Source: Ignavibacteriaceae bacterium (GTDB taxonomy: Bacteria; Bacteroidota; Ignavibacteria; Ignavibacteriales; Ignavibacteriaceae). From it: DNA of 64,000 nucleotides. The stretch is from NCBI GenBank assembly GCA_013388545.1, contig JACAFB010000047.1, forward strand, positions 118,704 to 182,703. Direction: 5' to 3'. The notes below the pieces were generated by a model. That model was not told the origin of the DNA, ran no database searches, and saw only the letters and a list, made by a program, of their open reading frames with translations. The first letter of the stretch is position 1. Every line of letters starts with the position of its first letter. A program made the translations under genes and the position numbers. Of the stretch, positions 55,662 to 64,000 are shown piece after piece.

Positions 55662-55802
55662 GAAGTCACTTTGTTACCTAAACCTGAATTATAAAAATTT
55701 TAGGTTAAAGAAATTTTAATTGTTTGCTCTTTTCGTTGAAAATATTTTATTTAGCTGTGGCACTTGTTTTGAAATTCTTATTGGTAAGAAGTTGAGGTTA
55801 AA

Positions 55803-56525
55803 ATGTTCAAAAAAGTAATTGCATTATCCGTTTTATTCATAATCTTTTTCATTGGAAGGGTTTCTGCTCAATCATTAGATGAAATTTTGTCTAAACATTT
55901 CGAAATAATCGGCCAAAAATCATTAAGCCTGATGCAAACTCTTTCCTATCAGGGCAACATAATACAAAGCGGGACTCAGGTTCCTGTTCGGGGTTTTATC
56001 AAACGGCCGAATATGATCATGACTGAAATCAACTTGCAGGGAGTAATTTCAAAGCAAGGATTTGACGGAGTAAATGGCTGGATAATTAATCCATTTACAG
56101 GTGATTCAGTTGCCCGCCCCGCTTCAGAGGAAGAACTTGAACTTCTGATGGATCAGGCTGATATGGATGGGCTTCTTTACAACTACGAGCAAAAGGGGTT
56201 TTCCGTAAGACTGCTCGGTCAGGAAGATCTGGAAGGTCAGCCAACTTTTGTTATAGAATTGGTAAAGCCCTCAGGCAATACCTACAAATATTATCTTGAT
56301 GCCAGGAATTATGTAATTCTGAAAACCTCAACGAGCCTGGAATATGGGGGAAGCCCAAGATTAAATGAATACATTTTCAGCAATTATAAAAAGGTTCAGG
56401 GAATTCTTGTCCCGTTTAAGACAGATATTGTGGTGGATAAGCAGATGGTGGTTCAGTATGTATTTGACGATATTTCTTTTAACAGGGTAATTGAAGATGC
56501 TCTGTTTCAACCTCCGGCCAAGTGA
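55803..56525 (+). CDS. LolA-like outer membrane lipoprotein-sorting family protein
   Basis: Signal peptide; LDEILSKHFEIIGQKSLSLMQTLSYQGNIIQSG...KRPNMIMTEINLQGVISKQGFDGVNGWIINPFTGD...YYLDARNYVILKTSTSLEYGGSPR. Confidence 0.75.
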   Translation: MFKKVIALSVLFIIFFIGRVSAQSLDEILSKHFEIIGQKSLSLMQTLSYQGNIIQSGTQVPVRGFIKRPNMIMTEINLQGVISKQGFDGVNGWIINPFTGDSVARPASEEELELLMDQADMDGLLYNYEQKGFSVRLLGQEDLEGQPTFVIELVKPSGNTYKYYLDARNYVILKTSTSLEYGGSPRLNEYIFSNYKKVQGILVPFKTDIVVDKQMVVQYVFDDISFNRVIEDALFQPPAK

Positions 56526-56540
56526 GATAAAAGGTTGAAT

Positions 56541-59147
56541 TTAAATAAGATTTATCATCTGAAGGATATCACATAATTTTTCAGAATCTATAAAAGAAAA
56601 ATTATCTGCGCTGATAATATTTTCTTTGCCTTCAATCTTAGCATTTGAGAAAAAGATAATTTTTTCTGTTAAAGAAAATTTATTTTGTGATAAGTAAAAA
56701 TCGTTTACTTCAGTATGGTCAACATAATCAGCATAGATAAATTTTGCCTGAAGATTTATTGTCCGTGTGTTTCGGATTATCGAACTATAAAGATTTACTT
56801 CCCTGCCAAACTCAATTTCCTGAGACTGAATTTCACGGAAACCAAGAAAGGTCAGAACACTTTCAATTTTTGCGAGGTAAATTTCAAATGAATAGCTCTC
56901 AACAATTGAAAGGTTAAATAATCTTTGCGCTTCAAATTCCTGGTCGCAGTTAAAATTACCAATGCCAAAAATGAATGTCCAATCTTCAATTGATATTAAC
57001 GATGATATTTTTTCAGCGGAAAGATTGTCGAATAAATTCTTATCCAATAAAGTGCGGTTGAACATATATTTTTTTATATCTTCAAAAATCGAATTACGCG
57101 TCAGGTAACTTACAATATGGACATTGCCAAAATTTAATAACGCATCGTATCTTAACATTTCATCGGTGTACCATTGATTTGCAGGATTCCATAAATGATC
57201 AAAATGAATGACATACTGAATATCTGATGGCTTAAAATAAATGTTTGGTAATTTACTTGAAGATAGAATAACATCAGCTTTGCTTTCCCGCACGTTTTTG
57301 CTGAATTGATTTTCTGCCGGGCGATCACTTCTGACAGCTTCATATAAATATGATCTGATTTTATTTTTCTTAAGAACATTTTCAATCCTCTTCAATCCTT
57401 GTCTGTCATATTGAGATAAAATCAGCACTTTTGAACCGTTTGAAATTATCTCATCAATCTGTTCAAGCATTAAATTAATTTTAGGATTTTCCTCAGATGA
57501 AGAAGAAAAATTACATACCTGGTTCAGTTTATGAAGAAGAGTAAAAATGTTGGCCTTATAAAAAAGCGGATTACCTTCATTGAACATACGCTTGAGATCT
57601 GATCTTCCTGACTGAAATATTTCTTCATATTCCAGTTTTTGACTTTCATCCAGGTTAATCCATAAATCCTGATGCGAAATCTGAGGAATGTCATCGTGGA
57701 AGTTTAACTTCTTCAAAGCTTGATATAGAAATCTATTCTGAGCTGACAATGACTTAATATCTTTATAAGAAATTCTCCACTTGTATTTCAGGTTTGGAAA
57801 ATTAAAATCTTCTAAGTTATAATCTTCAAGCTTTGAAGTGTCAATTACAAGACAGTCCGTTGTCTTTAGAATTGAGGATATTCTGTCAAGGTCAGAAAAA
57901 ATTTCTTTATAGTTCTCCGAGAGGATTAATTTAACAGGAACTCTGAATCTATGTTTATCTAGTTCATTGTAATTACTGAAAATCGCAGCCGGATAGTTAT
58001 ATAAATATTCCCGAAGAACATTAACCCAACCGTAATTCTGATGTTTATAATATCCAACTCTGTCGTTTCCAATGTTAGTACCATCTGTTAAAACAAGAAC
58101 TGATCTGATCTCTTTCTTTCTGAATAAAATTTTTAATGCATGAACCGCCTGCAAAATTATGTCCATCCCGACTTCTTCACATAACACTGCAGAGTGGTTT
58201 GATGCAAGAAATTTTGCCCCTGCTTTGTGATAAGATTTCAGAGGCTTTAAAATTTCTTTTTCTTCCTCGGCTGACAGTTCACAACCTTTTTCATAAAGGA
58301 TGCTGTATAAATAGGGCGGTAAATTTTCATCACTGAAGATATCAGTTATATCTGTGGCGAAATCAGTCTTTAAATCAGAGATTGAAAAATCGGAAATAAG
58401 CTCTTCAAAGTTTAGCTGAGAAAAATCAATAGCCTGAATCTCAACACCGGGAATTTCGGAGATTGAATAATTTAGCAGATGGTGGTGCCTGTTAAGTTGG
58501 ATATTTTTAGCGGAAAATACTTTAGGTTTTACATTTGGCAGTTCATCAATTTTACTTTTAAAAATTCGCACCTTTTTATTTATTGATTCAACTTTGAATG
58601 ATTTAACCGAAGGCAAGTGATCGTGTGTATTTTCAAAGTCAAATGAAGTAAAATTAACCTGATATATTTCAGCATTCAGGTTTTCAAGTTTGTTTAGGAC
58701 TTCGGGATTTGATAAAGTAAAATTGAATGATTTAAGGAGCCCAGCTTTCAACTCACTTTCAATTTCAGTAATTGAAATGTCCGGTTCCATCAAAGTTATT
58801 TTTTTTAACTCAGGTTTATGGAGTCTGCTGCCTTTATTAAATAAACTTGTCCGGACTTCTCCTTTTTTAATTGTAAAAAAAACAGGATTTGTTTTTGGCT
58901 TTTTAAATGAATTGGTTTCAATTTCCGGAAGAAGAAAAGTTGAGGAAAAGCTATAATTTATTTTGATATGAAGAGGGGGTATAAATTTCTTGTTAAAAGA
59001 AATCTGTTCACTTATCTCAACTGGAATTTTATCAATAACTATAAACTCGTTCAGAGGTGTTTTAATCCATTTTTGCCAGCTTGAATGCTCTGGCCCTTTG
59101 ATCGGGGAGATCTTAGGAGAAAGTTTTAATCTTAGCCGTCTAAGCAT
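56541..59147 (-). CDS. Degenerate SNF2-family helicase-like protein with C-terminal Mrr/restriction-endonuclease-like domain (putative pseudoenzyme)
   Basis: SNF2-like order of motifs but altered residues: LKSYHKAGAKFL (Q-like), VLCEEVGMDIILQAVHAL (motif I, GKT lost), DCLVIDTSKLEDYN (motif II, DEAH lost), KVLILSQYDRQGLKRIENVLKK (IV), YVIHFDHLWNPANQWYTDEMLRYD (V/VI, RxxR lost); C-term FEIYLAKIESVLTFLGF...GREVNLYSS...INLQAKFIYAD. Confidence 0.72.
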   Translation of the reverse strand: MLRRLRLKLSPKISPIKGPEHSSWQKWIKTPLNEFIVIDKIPVEISEQISFNKKFIPPLHIKINYSFSSTFLLPEIETNSFKKPKTNPVFFTIKKGEVRTSLFNKGSRLHKPELKKITLMEPDISITEIESELKAGLLKSFNFTLSNPEVLNKLENLNAEIYQVNFTSFDFENTHDHLPSVKSFKVESINKKVRIFKSKIDELPNVKPKVFSAKNIQLNRHHHLLNYSISEIPGVEIQAIDFSQLNFEELISDFSISDLKTDFATDITDIFSDENLPPYLYSILYEKGCELSAEEEKEILKPLKSYHKAGAKFLASNHSAVLCEEVGMDIILQAVHALKILFRKKEIRSVLVLTDGTNIGNDRVGYYKHQNYGWVNVLREYLYNYPAAIFSNYNELDKHRFRVPVKLILSENYKEIFSDLDRISSILKTTDCLVIDTSKLEDYNLEDFNFPNLKYKWRISYKDIKSLSAQNRFLYQALKKLNFHDDIPQISHQDLWINLDESQKLEYEEIFQSGRSDLKRMFNEGNPLFYKANIFTLLHKLNQVCNFSSSSEENPKINLMLEQIDEIISNGSKVLILSQYDRQGLKRIENVLKKNKIRSYLYEAVRSDRPAENQFSKNVRESKADVILSSSKLPNIYFKPSDIQYVIHFDHLWNPANQWYTDEMLRYDALLNFGNVHIVSYLTRNSIFEDIKKYMFNRTLLDKNLFDNLSAEKISSLISIEDWTFIFGIGNFNCDQEFEAQRLFNLSIVESYSFEIYLAKIESVLTFLGFREIQSQEIEFGREVNLYSSIIRNTRTINLQAKFIYADYVDHTEVNDFYLSQNKFSLTEKIIFFSNAKIEGKENIISADNFSFIDSEKLCDILQMINLI

Positions 59148-59151
59148 TTAA

Positions 59152-59685
59152 TTATTCATTAGTCTTTTGAAGATGAACCTGTTCACAGGCAAGTTTTAAT
59201 CTTTCAAAAGGCTCAAGCAAATATCGGTTTTCGGTAAGAGGTAAAAGTTTTTCAACAATGGATTCAAGTTCCGATTCGAATTTTTTTAGAGTTGAAACAA
59301 AAATCTTTCCTTTACCATTACCATTACTCAAGAATTTTTCACAAACCTGACTGCTCTTGTGTTGTCCATCCTCTTCGTTAAAAACCCTGATTATTCTTAC
59401 TCCCTGTTTATTATTTGCACCCAGGAAGAAGGGATCTTTGACAATTATCAGATCGATCTCCTGATTAATCGCATTTAGCAGAGGCAAAGAGATCAGTTCA
59501 ACAAGAATATGTTCCAGAAGCACATCTCCATACAATGTTTTCTGGAAATTAGTTGGTCTAATAGGCGCAGTAACTCTGAATTCAATTGGCTTTGTGTCGG
59601 AATCAGTAACCAAAATAGCCCCCATTAAACCTGATCCATCGGAAATTTTAAAGGTATCCAAAAAAGCTAATTTATTGATATCCAT
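59152..59685 (-). CDS. Conserved-looking hypothetical protein, putative partner of the SNF2-like protein
   Basis: 177-aa ORF with normal composition, stop 4 bp upstream of the SNF2-like start, same strand; no recognisable domain. Confidence 0.7.
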   Translation of the reverse strand: MDINKLAFLDTFKISDGSGLMGAILVTDSDTKPIEFRVTAPIRPTNFQKTLYGDVLLEHILVELISLPLLNAINQEIDLIIVKDPFFLGANNKQGVRIIRVFNEEDGQHKSSQVCEKFLSNGNGKGKIFVSTLKKFESELESIVEKLLPLTENRYLLEPFERLKLACEQVHLQKTNE

Positions 59686-60053
59686 TTCTGCTCCAGTTCT
59701 CTTGGTAATAAACTCTTTATAATTAACATCTTTATCACATTCAATGCCACTTAAATGCCCGACTTTTCTTTATAGAATTAATATGAGACATCATTCTATT
59801 TCTTTAATTAGTACCTAAAAAAATGATTTTTTAATTTTATTTAACGCATTTTTGAACGTCATTTTTTCTCTGCGGTTAATTGATTGGGATACCCGAATTT
59901 TAAGAAAGTAATTTTTACACAGAGTAAAGAATTACTTCCTGCAACGCCTGGAGAAAGAATTAAGTCGTGTGAAGCATTAAACACTTGATTGATAAAATTT
60001 TCAGCAGTATTTTTATGTAGATTAAATCTAAATAGTAAGTAACTTTTACTCAA

Positions 60054-60275
60054 ATGAAAAAAGCCTCTCAATTAAATTTTGGTGAAAAAGTAGTCATTAA
60101 CGACATAGATGTTCTAAGTCCTCACTGCAATCGTCTTCTTGAAGTTGGATTTACTCCCGGTCAACAAATCGAGCTGGTACATAAATCATTCTTTGATGAT
60201 CCGTTGGCATTCGCTTTAAGAGGAACCATCATCGCAATAAGAAAACACGAAGCTGATTCTATAACTGTTATTTAA
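60054..60275 (+). CDS. feoA: Ferrous iron transport protein A
   Basis: Small SH3-like protein (MKKASQLNFGEKVVINDIDVLSPHCNRLLEVGFTPGQQIELVHKSFFDDPLAFALRGTIIAIRKHEADSITV) directly before feoB. Confidence 0.93.
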   Translation: MKKASQLNFGEKVVINDIDVLSPHCNRLLEVGFTPGQQIELVHKSFFDDPLAFALRGTIIAIRKHEADSITVI

Positions 60276-60285
60276 TTATCTCTGG

Positions 60286-62310
60286 ATGACAAACTCTCCT
60301 TTAATTCTGTTGACCGGGCCGCCTAACTCCGGCAAGACAACTTTGTTTAATTTGCTTTGCGGAAAAAATTATAAGACCGTCAACTATCCTGGTTCAACTG
60401 TTGAGTATTTAACTTCCAGCATTTTAGAGAAGTACGATATTCAAGCCGATTTATTAGATTCACCTGGCATTATAAGTTTAAATCCTGAATCCCCTGACGA
60501 GAAAGTTTCCGTCGATTCATTACTAAATCCACCTGGTGACAAGCAGACAAAGCTTGTGATAGTAACAATCGACTCAACTCAGCTTACAAGACACCTTCTT
60601 CTGGCAAAGCAGTTAAAGTTAAGCGGCTTTAGAATCATTATTGTACTTACTATGGTTGATCTCCTGAAAAAGCGTGGATATGATATCAATGCTGATTTAC
60701 TTAGTGAAAAGTGTGCCTGCCCTGTTATAAAAATTGATGGCAGGACTGGCAACGGAATTGAAAATCTCCTAATTGAAATAAGACACTCCCTGAATGATTC
60801 TATTCTTACTCCGATTGAAAAAGTAAGAAGTTCATTGAAGGAATTCAGTAAAGATGAATTGTTAGAAATATATTCCGAGAATGAAAAAATTGAAAAAGAT
60901 TGCATCCACGAAATAAATTCTCCGGTTAATAAGGATCAACTAAATAAGGCAAATGCTGAAATAAATATTATTCAAGATAGAAATGTAAAAGCCTCGCTGA
61001 AGATTGATGAAACCACAAGAAAAATCGATTCTATATTATTGCATAAATCCTACGGTATTTTGATATTCATTCTCATTATGACTTTAATTTTCAGCTCAAT
61101 TTTCTGGCTGGCAAATCCACTGATGCAATTAGTAGACGAATTTTTTGGCGACCTTGCATCGAAAGCAAATACTTTGTTTGGGCAGAATCTTCTGGGCGAT
61201 TTGATTTCAAATGGTATAATCAGCGGAACCGGTTCAGTATTGGTTTTCGTTCCACAGATAATAATACTCTTTCTGATTTTAGGGTTGCTCGAGGACACTG
61301 GTTATCTTGCAAGAGGTGCAATGTTAATAGATAAACCTCTTTCAAAAATCGGATTAAATGGAAGATCATTTGTTCCGATGCTTACGGGATTTGCTTGTGC
61401 AATTCCTGCAATGCTTGCCACCCGAACTATTCCGAACCGCAGAGAAAGACTGTTAACGATTTTCATTATTCCACTTATGAGCTGCAGCGCACGTTTACCA
61501 GTCTATGCACTGTTAATTGCATATCTTACTCCCCCTGATAAACCCTGGCTTGGCGGAGTGATTCTGACTTCAATTTATATACTCAGCATTTTGAGCTCGG
61601 CAATTATATCTGCGATAATTAATAAAACCAAAAATAAACTTGTAAATGTGAGCGATAACTCATCCTTCATTCTAGAACTGCCAACTTATCGTTTCCCAAA
61701 GTTCAGAAATATTCTTTACAACACAATTGACCGGACTTTTTCATATATAAAACGGGCTGGCCCGGTAATTATTCTCTTTTCTTTATCATTATGGTTTTTA
61801 ACTTATTTCCCTGATAATAATCCTAAAGTTGATACTGCCGGTTTATCAGAAAATGAAATTATTGAATTACAAAATGCTGAAAGACTTTCAAACTCATATG
61901 CTGCCGGTTTAGGCAAACTTATACAGCCAATTATGACTCCTTTAGGAATGGATTGGAGAGTGGGAGTATCACTGATTTCTGCTTTCGCTGCACGCGAAGT
62001 CTTTGTAAGTTCACTTGCTTTAATATTTAAAGTTACCGGCGAGGATGAAACTTTGCAAGCATCAATGCTTGATGCAATGAAAAAAGCTGAAATTGAAGGA
62101 ACCGGCAAAAAGTTATTTACAAAATCAACGATCATTGGTTTGATTGTCTTTTTTGTTTTTGCAATGCAATGTTTGTCGACTGCAGCAGTCGCTCGTAAAG
62201 AAACCGGAAGCTGGCGTATACCAATTTTACAGATAATTATATTTTCCACTTTCGCTTATGTGTTCACATTTATAACTGTTAATGTATTGCAGGCAATCGG
62301 TATTTCATAA
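60286..62310 (+). CDS. feoB: Ferrous iron transport protein B
   Basis: TGPPNSGKTTLFNLLCG, NYPGSTVE, DSPGI; gate motifs GFACAIPAMLATRTIPNRRERLLTIFIIPLMSCSARLPVYALL. Confidence 0.96.
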   Translation: MTNSPLILLTGPPNSGKTTLFNLLCGKNYKTVNYPGSTVEYLTSSILEKYDIQADLLDSPGIISLNPESPDEKVSVDSLLNPPGDKQTKLVIVTIDSTQLTRHLLLAKQLKLSGFRIIIVLTMVDLLKKRGYDINADLLSEKCACPVIKIDGRTGNGIENLLIEIRHSLNDSILTPIEKVRSSLKEFSKDELLEIYSENEKIEKDCIHEINSPVNKDQLNKANAEINIIQDRNVKASLKIDETTRKIDSILLHKSYGILIFILIMTLIFSSIFWLANPLMQLVDEFFGDLASKANTLFGQNLLGDLISNGIISGTGSVLVFVPQIIILFLILGLLEDTGYLARGAMLIDKPLSKIGLNGRSFVPMLTGFACAIPAMLATRTIPNRRERLLTIFIIPLMSCSARLPVYALLIAYLTPPDKPWLGGVILTSIYILSILSSAIISAIINKTKNKLVNVSDNSSFILELPTYRFPKFRNILYNTIDRTFSYIKRAGPVIILFSLSLWFLTYFPDNNPKVDTAGLSENEIIELQNAERLSNSYAAGLGKLIQPIMTPLGMDWRVGVSLISAFAAREVFVSSLALIFKVTGEDETLQASMLDAMKKAEIEGTGKKLFTKSTIIGLIVFFVFAMQCLSTAAVARKETGSWRIPILQIIIFSTFAYVFTFITVNVLQAIGIS

Positions 62311-62377
62311 AAAATAATTATTCACTGTTTATTATCTTAAGAATAGTATTTGAAAAAATTAGAATTCTGATAATTAA

Positions 62378-62851
62378 ATGAAAAATCAACAAGCAAGGGA
62401 TATCTTTCGTAATTACCTTAAAAACGGAAAGAACAGGATAACCCCCGAAAGATTCGAAGTTTTGGAATCAGCACTTGAGTATGAAGGACATTTTGGCGCT
62501 GATGATTTGTACATATTAATGAAAAATAAAAAGTCCAGGGTTTCAAGAGCAACTGTTTATAATACACTTGAACTTCTCTCACAGTGTGATCTTTTAAGCA
62601 AAAGAAATTTTGGTGATAACCTCACCCGGTATGAAATAAATTATAAAAAACAAACGCACGATCACCTTATTTGCGTTGATTGCGGACGAATTGTTGAATT
62701 TACTGAAACTATAATGAAAAAACTTCCGGAAGAAATCTGTGATAGTTTAGGATTTAATTTTGAAAGTTATTCTTTTAATATTTTTGGCAGATGCAAGGAA
62801 CCGAGAACCTGCAAAGCCGGCTCATCAAAAGAAAATAAAATCAACAAATAA
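62378..62851 (+). CDS. Fur family transcriptional regulator
   Basis: NRITPERFEVLESALEYEGHFGADDLYILMKNKKSRVSRATVYNTLELLSQCDLL; HDHLICVDCGRIVEF. Confidence 0.94.
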   Translation: MKNQQARDIFRNYLKNGKNRITPERFEVLESALEYEGHFGADDLYILMKNKKSRVSRATVYNTLELLSQCDLLSKRNFGDNLTRYEINYKKQTHDHLICVDCGRIVEFTETIMKKLPEEICDSLGFNFESYSFNIFGRCKEPRTCKAGSSKENKINK

Positions 62852-62869
62852 ACTGTTTGAAAAACATTA

Positions 62870-63586
62870 ATGCTTAAATCTGAATATCCATTAAAATGGC
62901 GAAAAGACGACTTTGAGATAAAGATCTTCTGCTCAATTCCAAACATAGCCACAGGAATTCTGCTCAAAGCAGGCAATGCCAACCTTGTGATTGATCCGGG
63001 CGATGGAATTCTCAGAGACCTGAAAGATGAAATAGGAACTGAGAAAATCCTGTCAATTTCAGATGTATTTATTTCTCACGGTCATCACGATCACCTTGGG
63101 GGCGTATGGTCATTGCTTACCTATTTAAGGGTGATGGGAAAAAAGAATCATTTGTCAATTTTTTTCCCAAAAGGCTGTGTGGAAATAAAAAGCATTTATC
63201 AAGCATTCACTAAAGTTTACTCGAAGTCTTTGCCATATAAAATCAGGCTTAAAGAAATTGAAAACTATAATGTATTTAGCAGCGGTAAAGTAAAAATTAA
63301 ACCTTTCCCTGTTATTCATAAAGAATTTCTTGCTGCTAAAAAAATTATTCGCAAGGTACCAGCAATAGGATTTAAATTTATTTATAAGAATAAAGTCATT
63401 TGCTATGGCGGCGATACAGCTTATTGCGAGGAATTAGTCAAAAATGCCAGAGGTTCCGATCTCGCAATAATTGAAGCTGGACACTTCAATGAAAAGTCGG
63501 ACGATATGATGCATATGACTATCGATGAAGCAGTTAAAGTTGGTTCTTTGGCTAAAGATTTTTTCCTTGTTCATGTACCAGAATAA
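62870..63586 (+). CDS. MBL-fold metallohydrolase
   Basis: LVIDPGDGILRDLKDEI, ISHGHHDHLGGVWSLL, ICYGGDTAYCEELVK. Confidence 0.92.
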   Translation: MLKSEYPLKWRKDDFEIKIFCSIPNIATGILLKAGNANLVIDPGDGILRDLKDEIGTEKILSISDVFISHGHHDHLGGVWSLLTYLRVMGKKNHLSIFFPKGCVEIKSIYQAFTKVYSKSLPYKIRLKEIENYNVFSSGKVKIKPFPVIHKEFLAAKKIIRKVPAIGFKFIYKNKVICYGGDTAYCEELVKNARGSDLAIIEAGHFNEKSDDMMHMTIDEAVKVGSLAKDFFLVHVPE

Positions 63587-63617
63587 AAACTAATAATTAC
63601 TAATCACAAATACTTGT

Positions 63618-64000
63618 ATGATAAAAACATCAATTTCATTAATAATGACAATACAGATTTTGTTCATTCAGAACATAATTGCTCAATCAGAATTTTACAG
63701 CATTGAGGGAGAAAAGCATTTTCGTAATATAAGAATGTTAACAGCTGGAGGTGAAAATGCTGAAGCTTATCTTTCCTTTAAAGAAGATAAGCTGACTTTC
63801 CAGGCAACTATTGATGATCTGAAATGTGATCAGATATTTACTATGAATTTAGATGGCTCAGAAAAAAAATTAGTTTCTAACGGATTAGGCAGAACCACAT
63901 GCTCATATTTTATGCCGGATGATAACCAAATAATTTATGCTTCAACTCACCATTATGACGAGCAGTGCCCTCCCCCGCCAGACAAATCGAGGGGCTATGT
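63618..64000 (+). CDS. Secreted TolB/PD40 beta-propeller-type protein, truncated by window end
   Basis: ATG 63618: MIKTSISLIMTIQILFIQNIIAQSEFYSIEGEKHFRNIRMLTAGGENAEAYLSFKEDKLTFQATIDDLKCDQIFTMNLDGSEKKLVSNGLGRTTCSYFMPDDNQIIYAST...; open to window edge. Confidence 0.68.
   Translation, partial: MIKTSISLIMTIQILFIQNIIAQSEFYSIEGEKHFRNIRMLTAGGENAEAYLSFKEDKLTFQATIDDLKCDQIFTMNLDGSEKKLVSNGLGRTTCSYFMPDDNQIIYASTHHYDEQCPPPPDKSRGY

Noticed and set aside
59859-60071. 70-aa minus ORF across the feoA start
   Set aside because: Overlaps the feoA start and the likely promoter region; no recognisable features

Overview
The window is about 64 kb of AT-rich chromosomal DNA. It is most likely from a Bacteroidota/Ignavibacteria-like bacterium, inferred from a T9SS 'NYPNPFNPSTKI' sorting domain, Bacteroidota-type promoter motifs and the overall gene content. 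Most of it is core housekeeping: NfnAB, a membrane pyrophosphatase, two tRNA-Ser genes, typA, clpS, etfBA, pyrF, rodA-mrdA-mreDCB-purHN, pyrG, nusB, nnr, nuoJKLMN, asnS and feoAB-fur. No CRISPR array, rRNA operon, prophage or transposase is visible. Four loci stand out. (1) A five-gene minus-strand cluster (10.3-15.6 kb) encodes a beta-barrel-like porin and four multiheme c-type cytochromes with 33 candidate heme sites, including CX4CH variants. It looks like a porin-cytochrome conduit for extracellular electron transfer. One surface lipoprotein carries a collagen-like GXY stretch. (2) A two-gene cassette (56.5-59.7 kb) encodes an apparently catalytically dead SNF2-type helicase with a C-terminal Mrr/REase-like domain, plus an uncharacterised 177-aa partner. 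This is the best candidate for an undescribed system. (3) A secreted YHS/TRASH-domain protein at 55.3-55.66 kb is interrupted by an in-frame TGA just before its metal-binding Cys cluster. (4) A bacterial SET-domain protein is translationally coupled to a secreted protein. All assignments come from reading motifs by eye; no database search was run.
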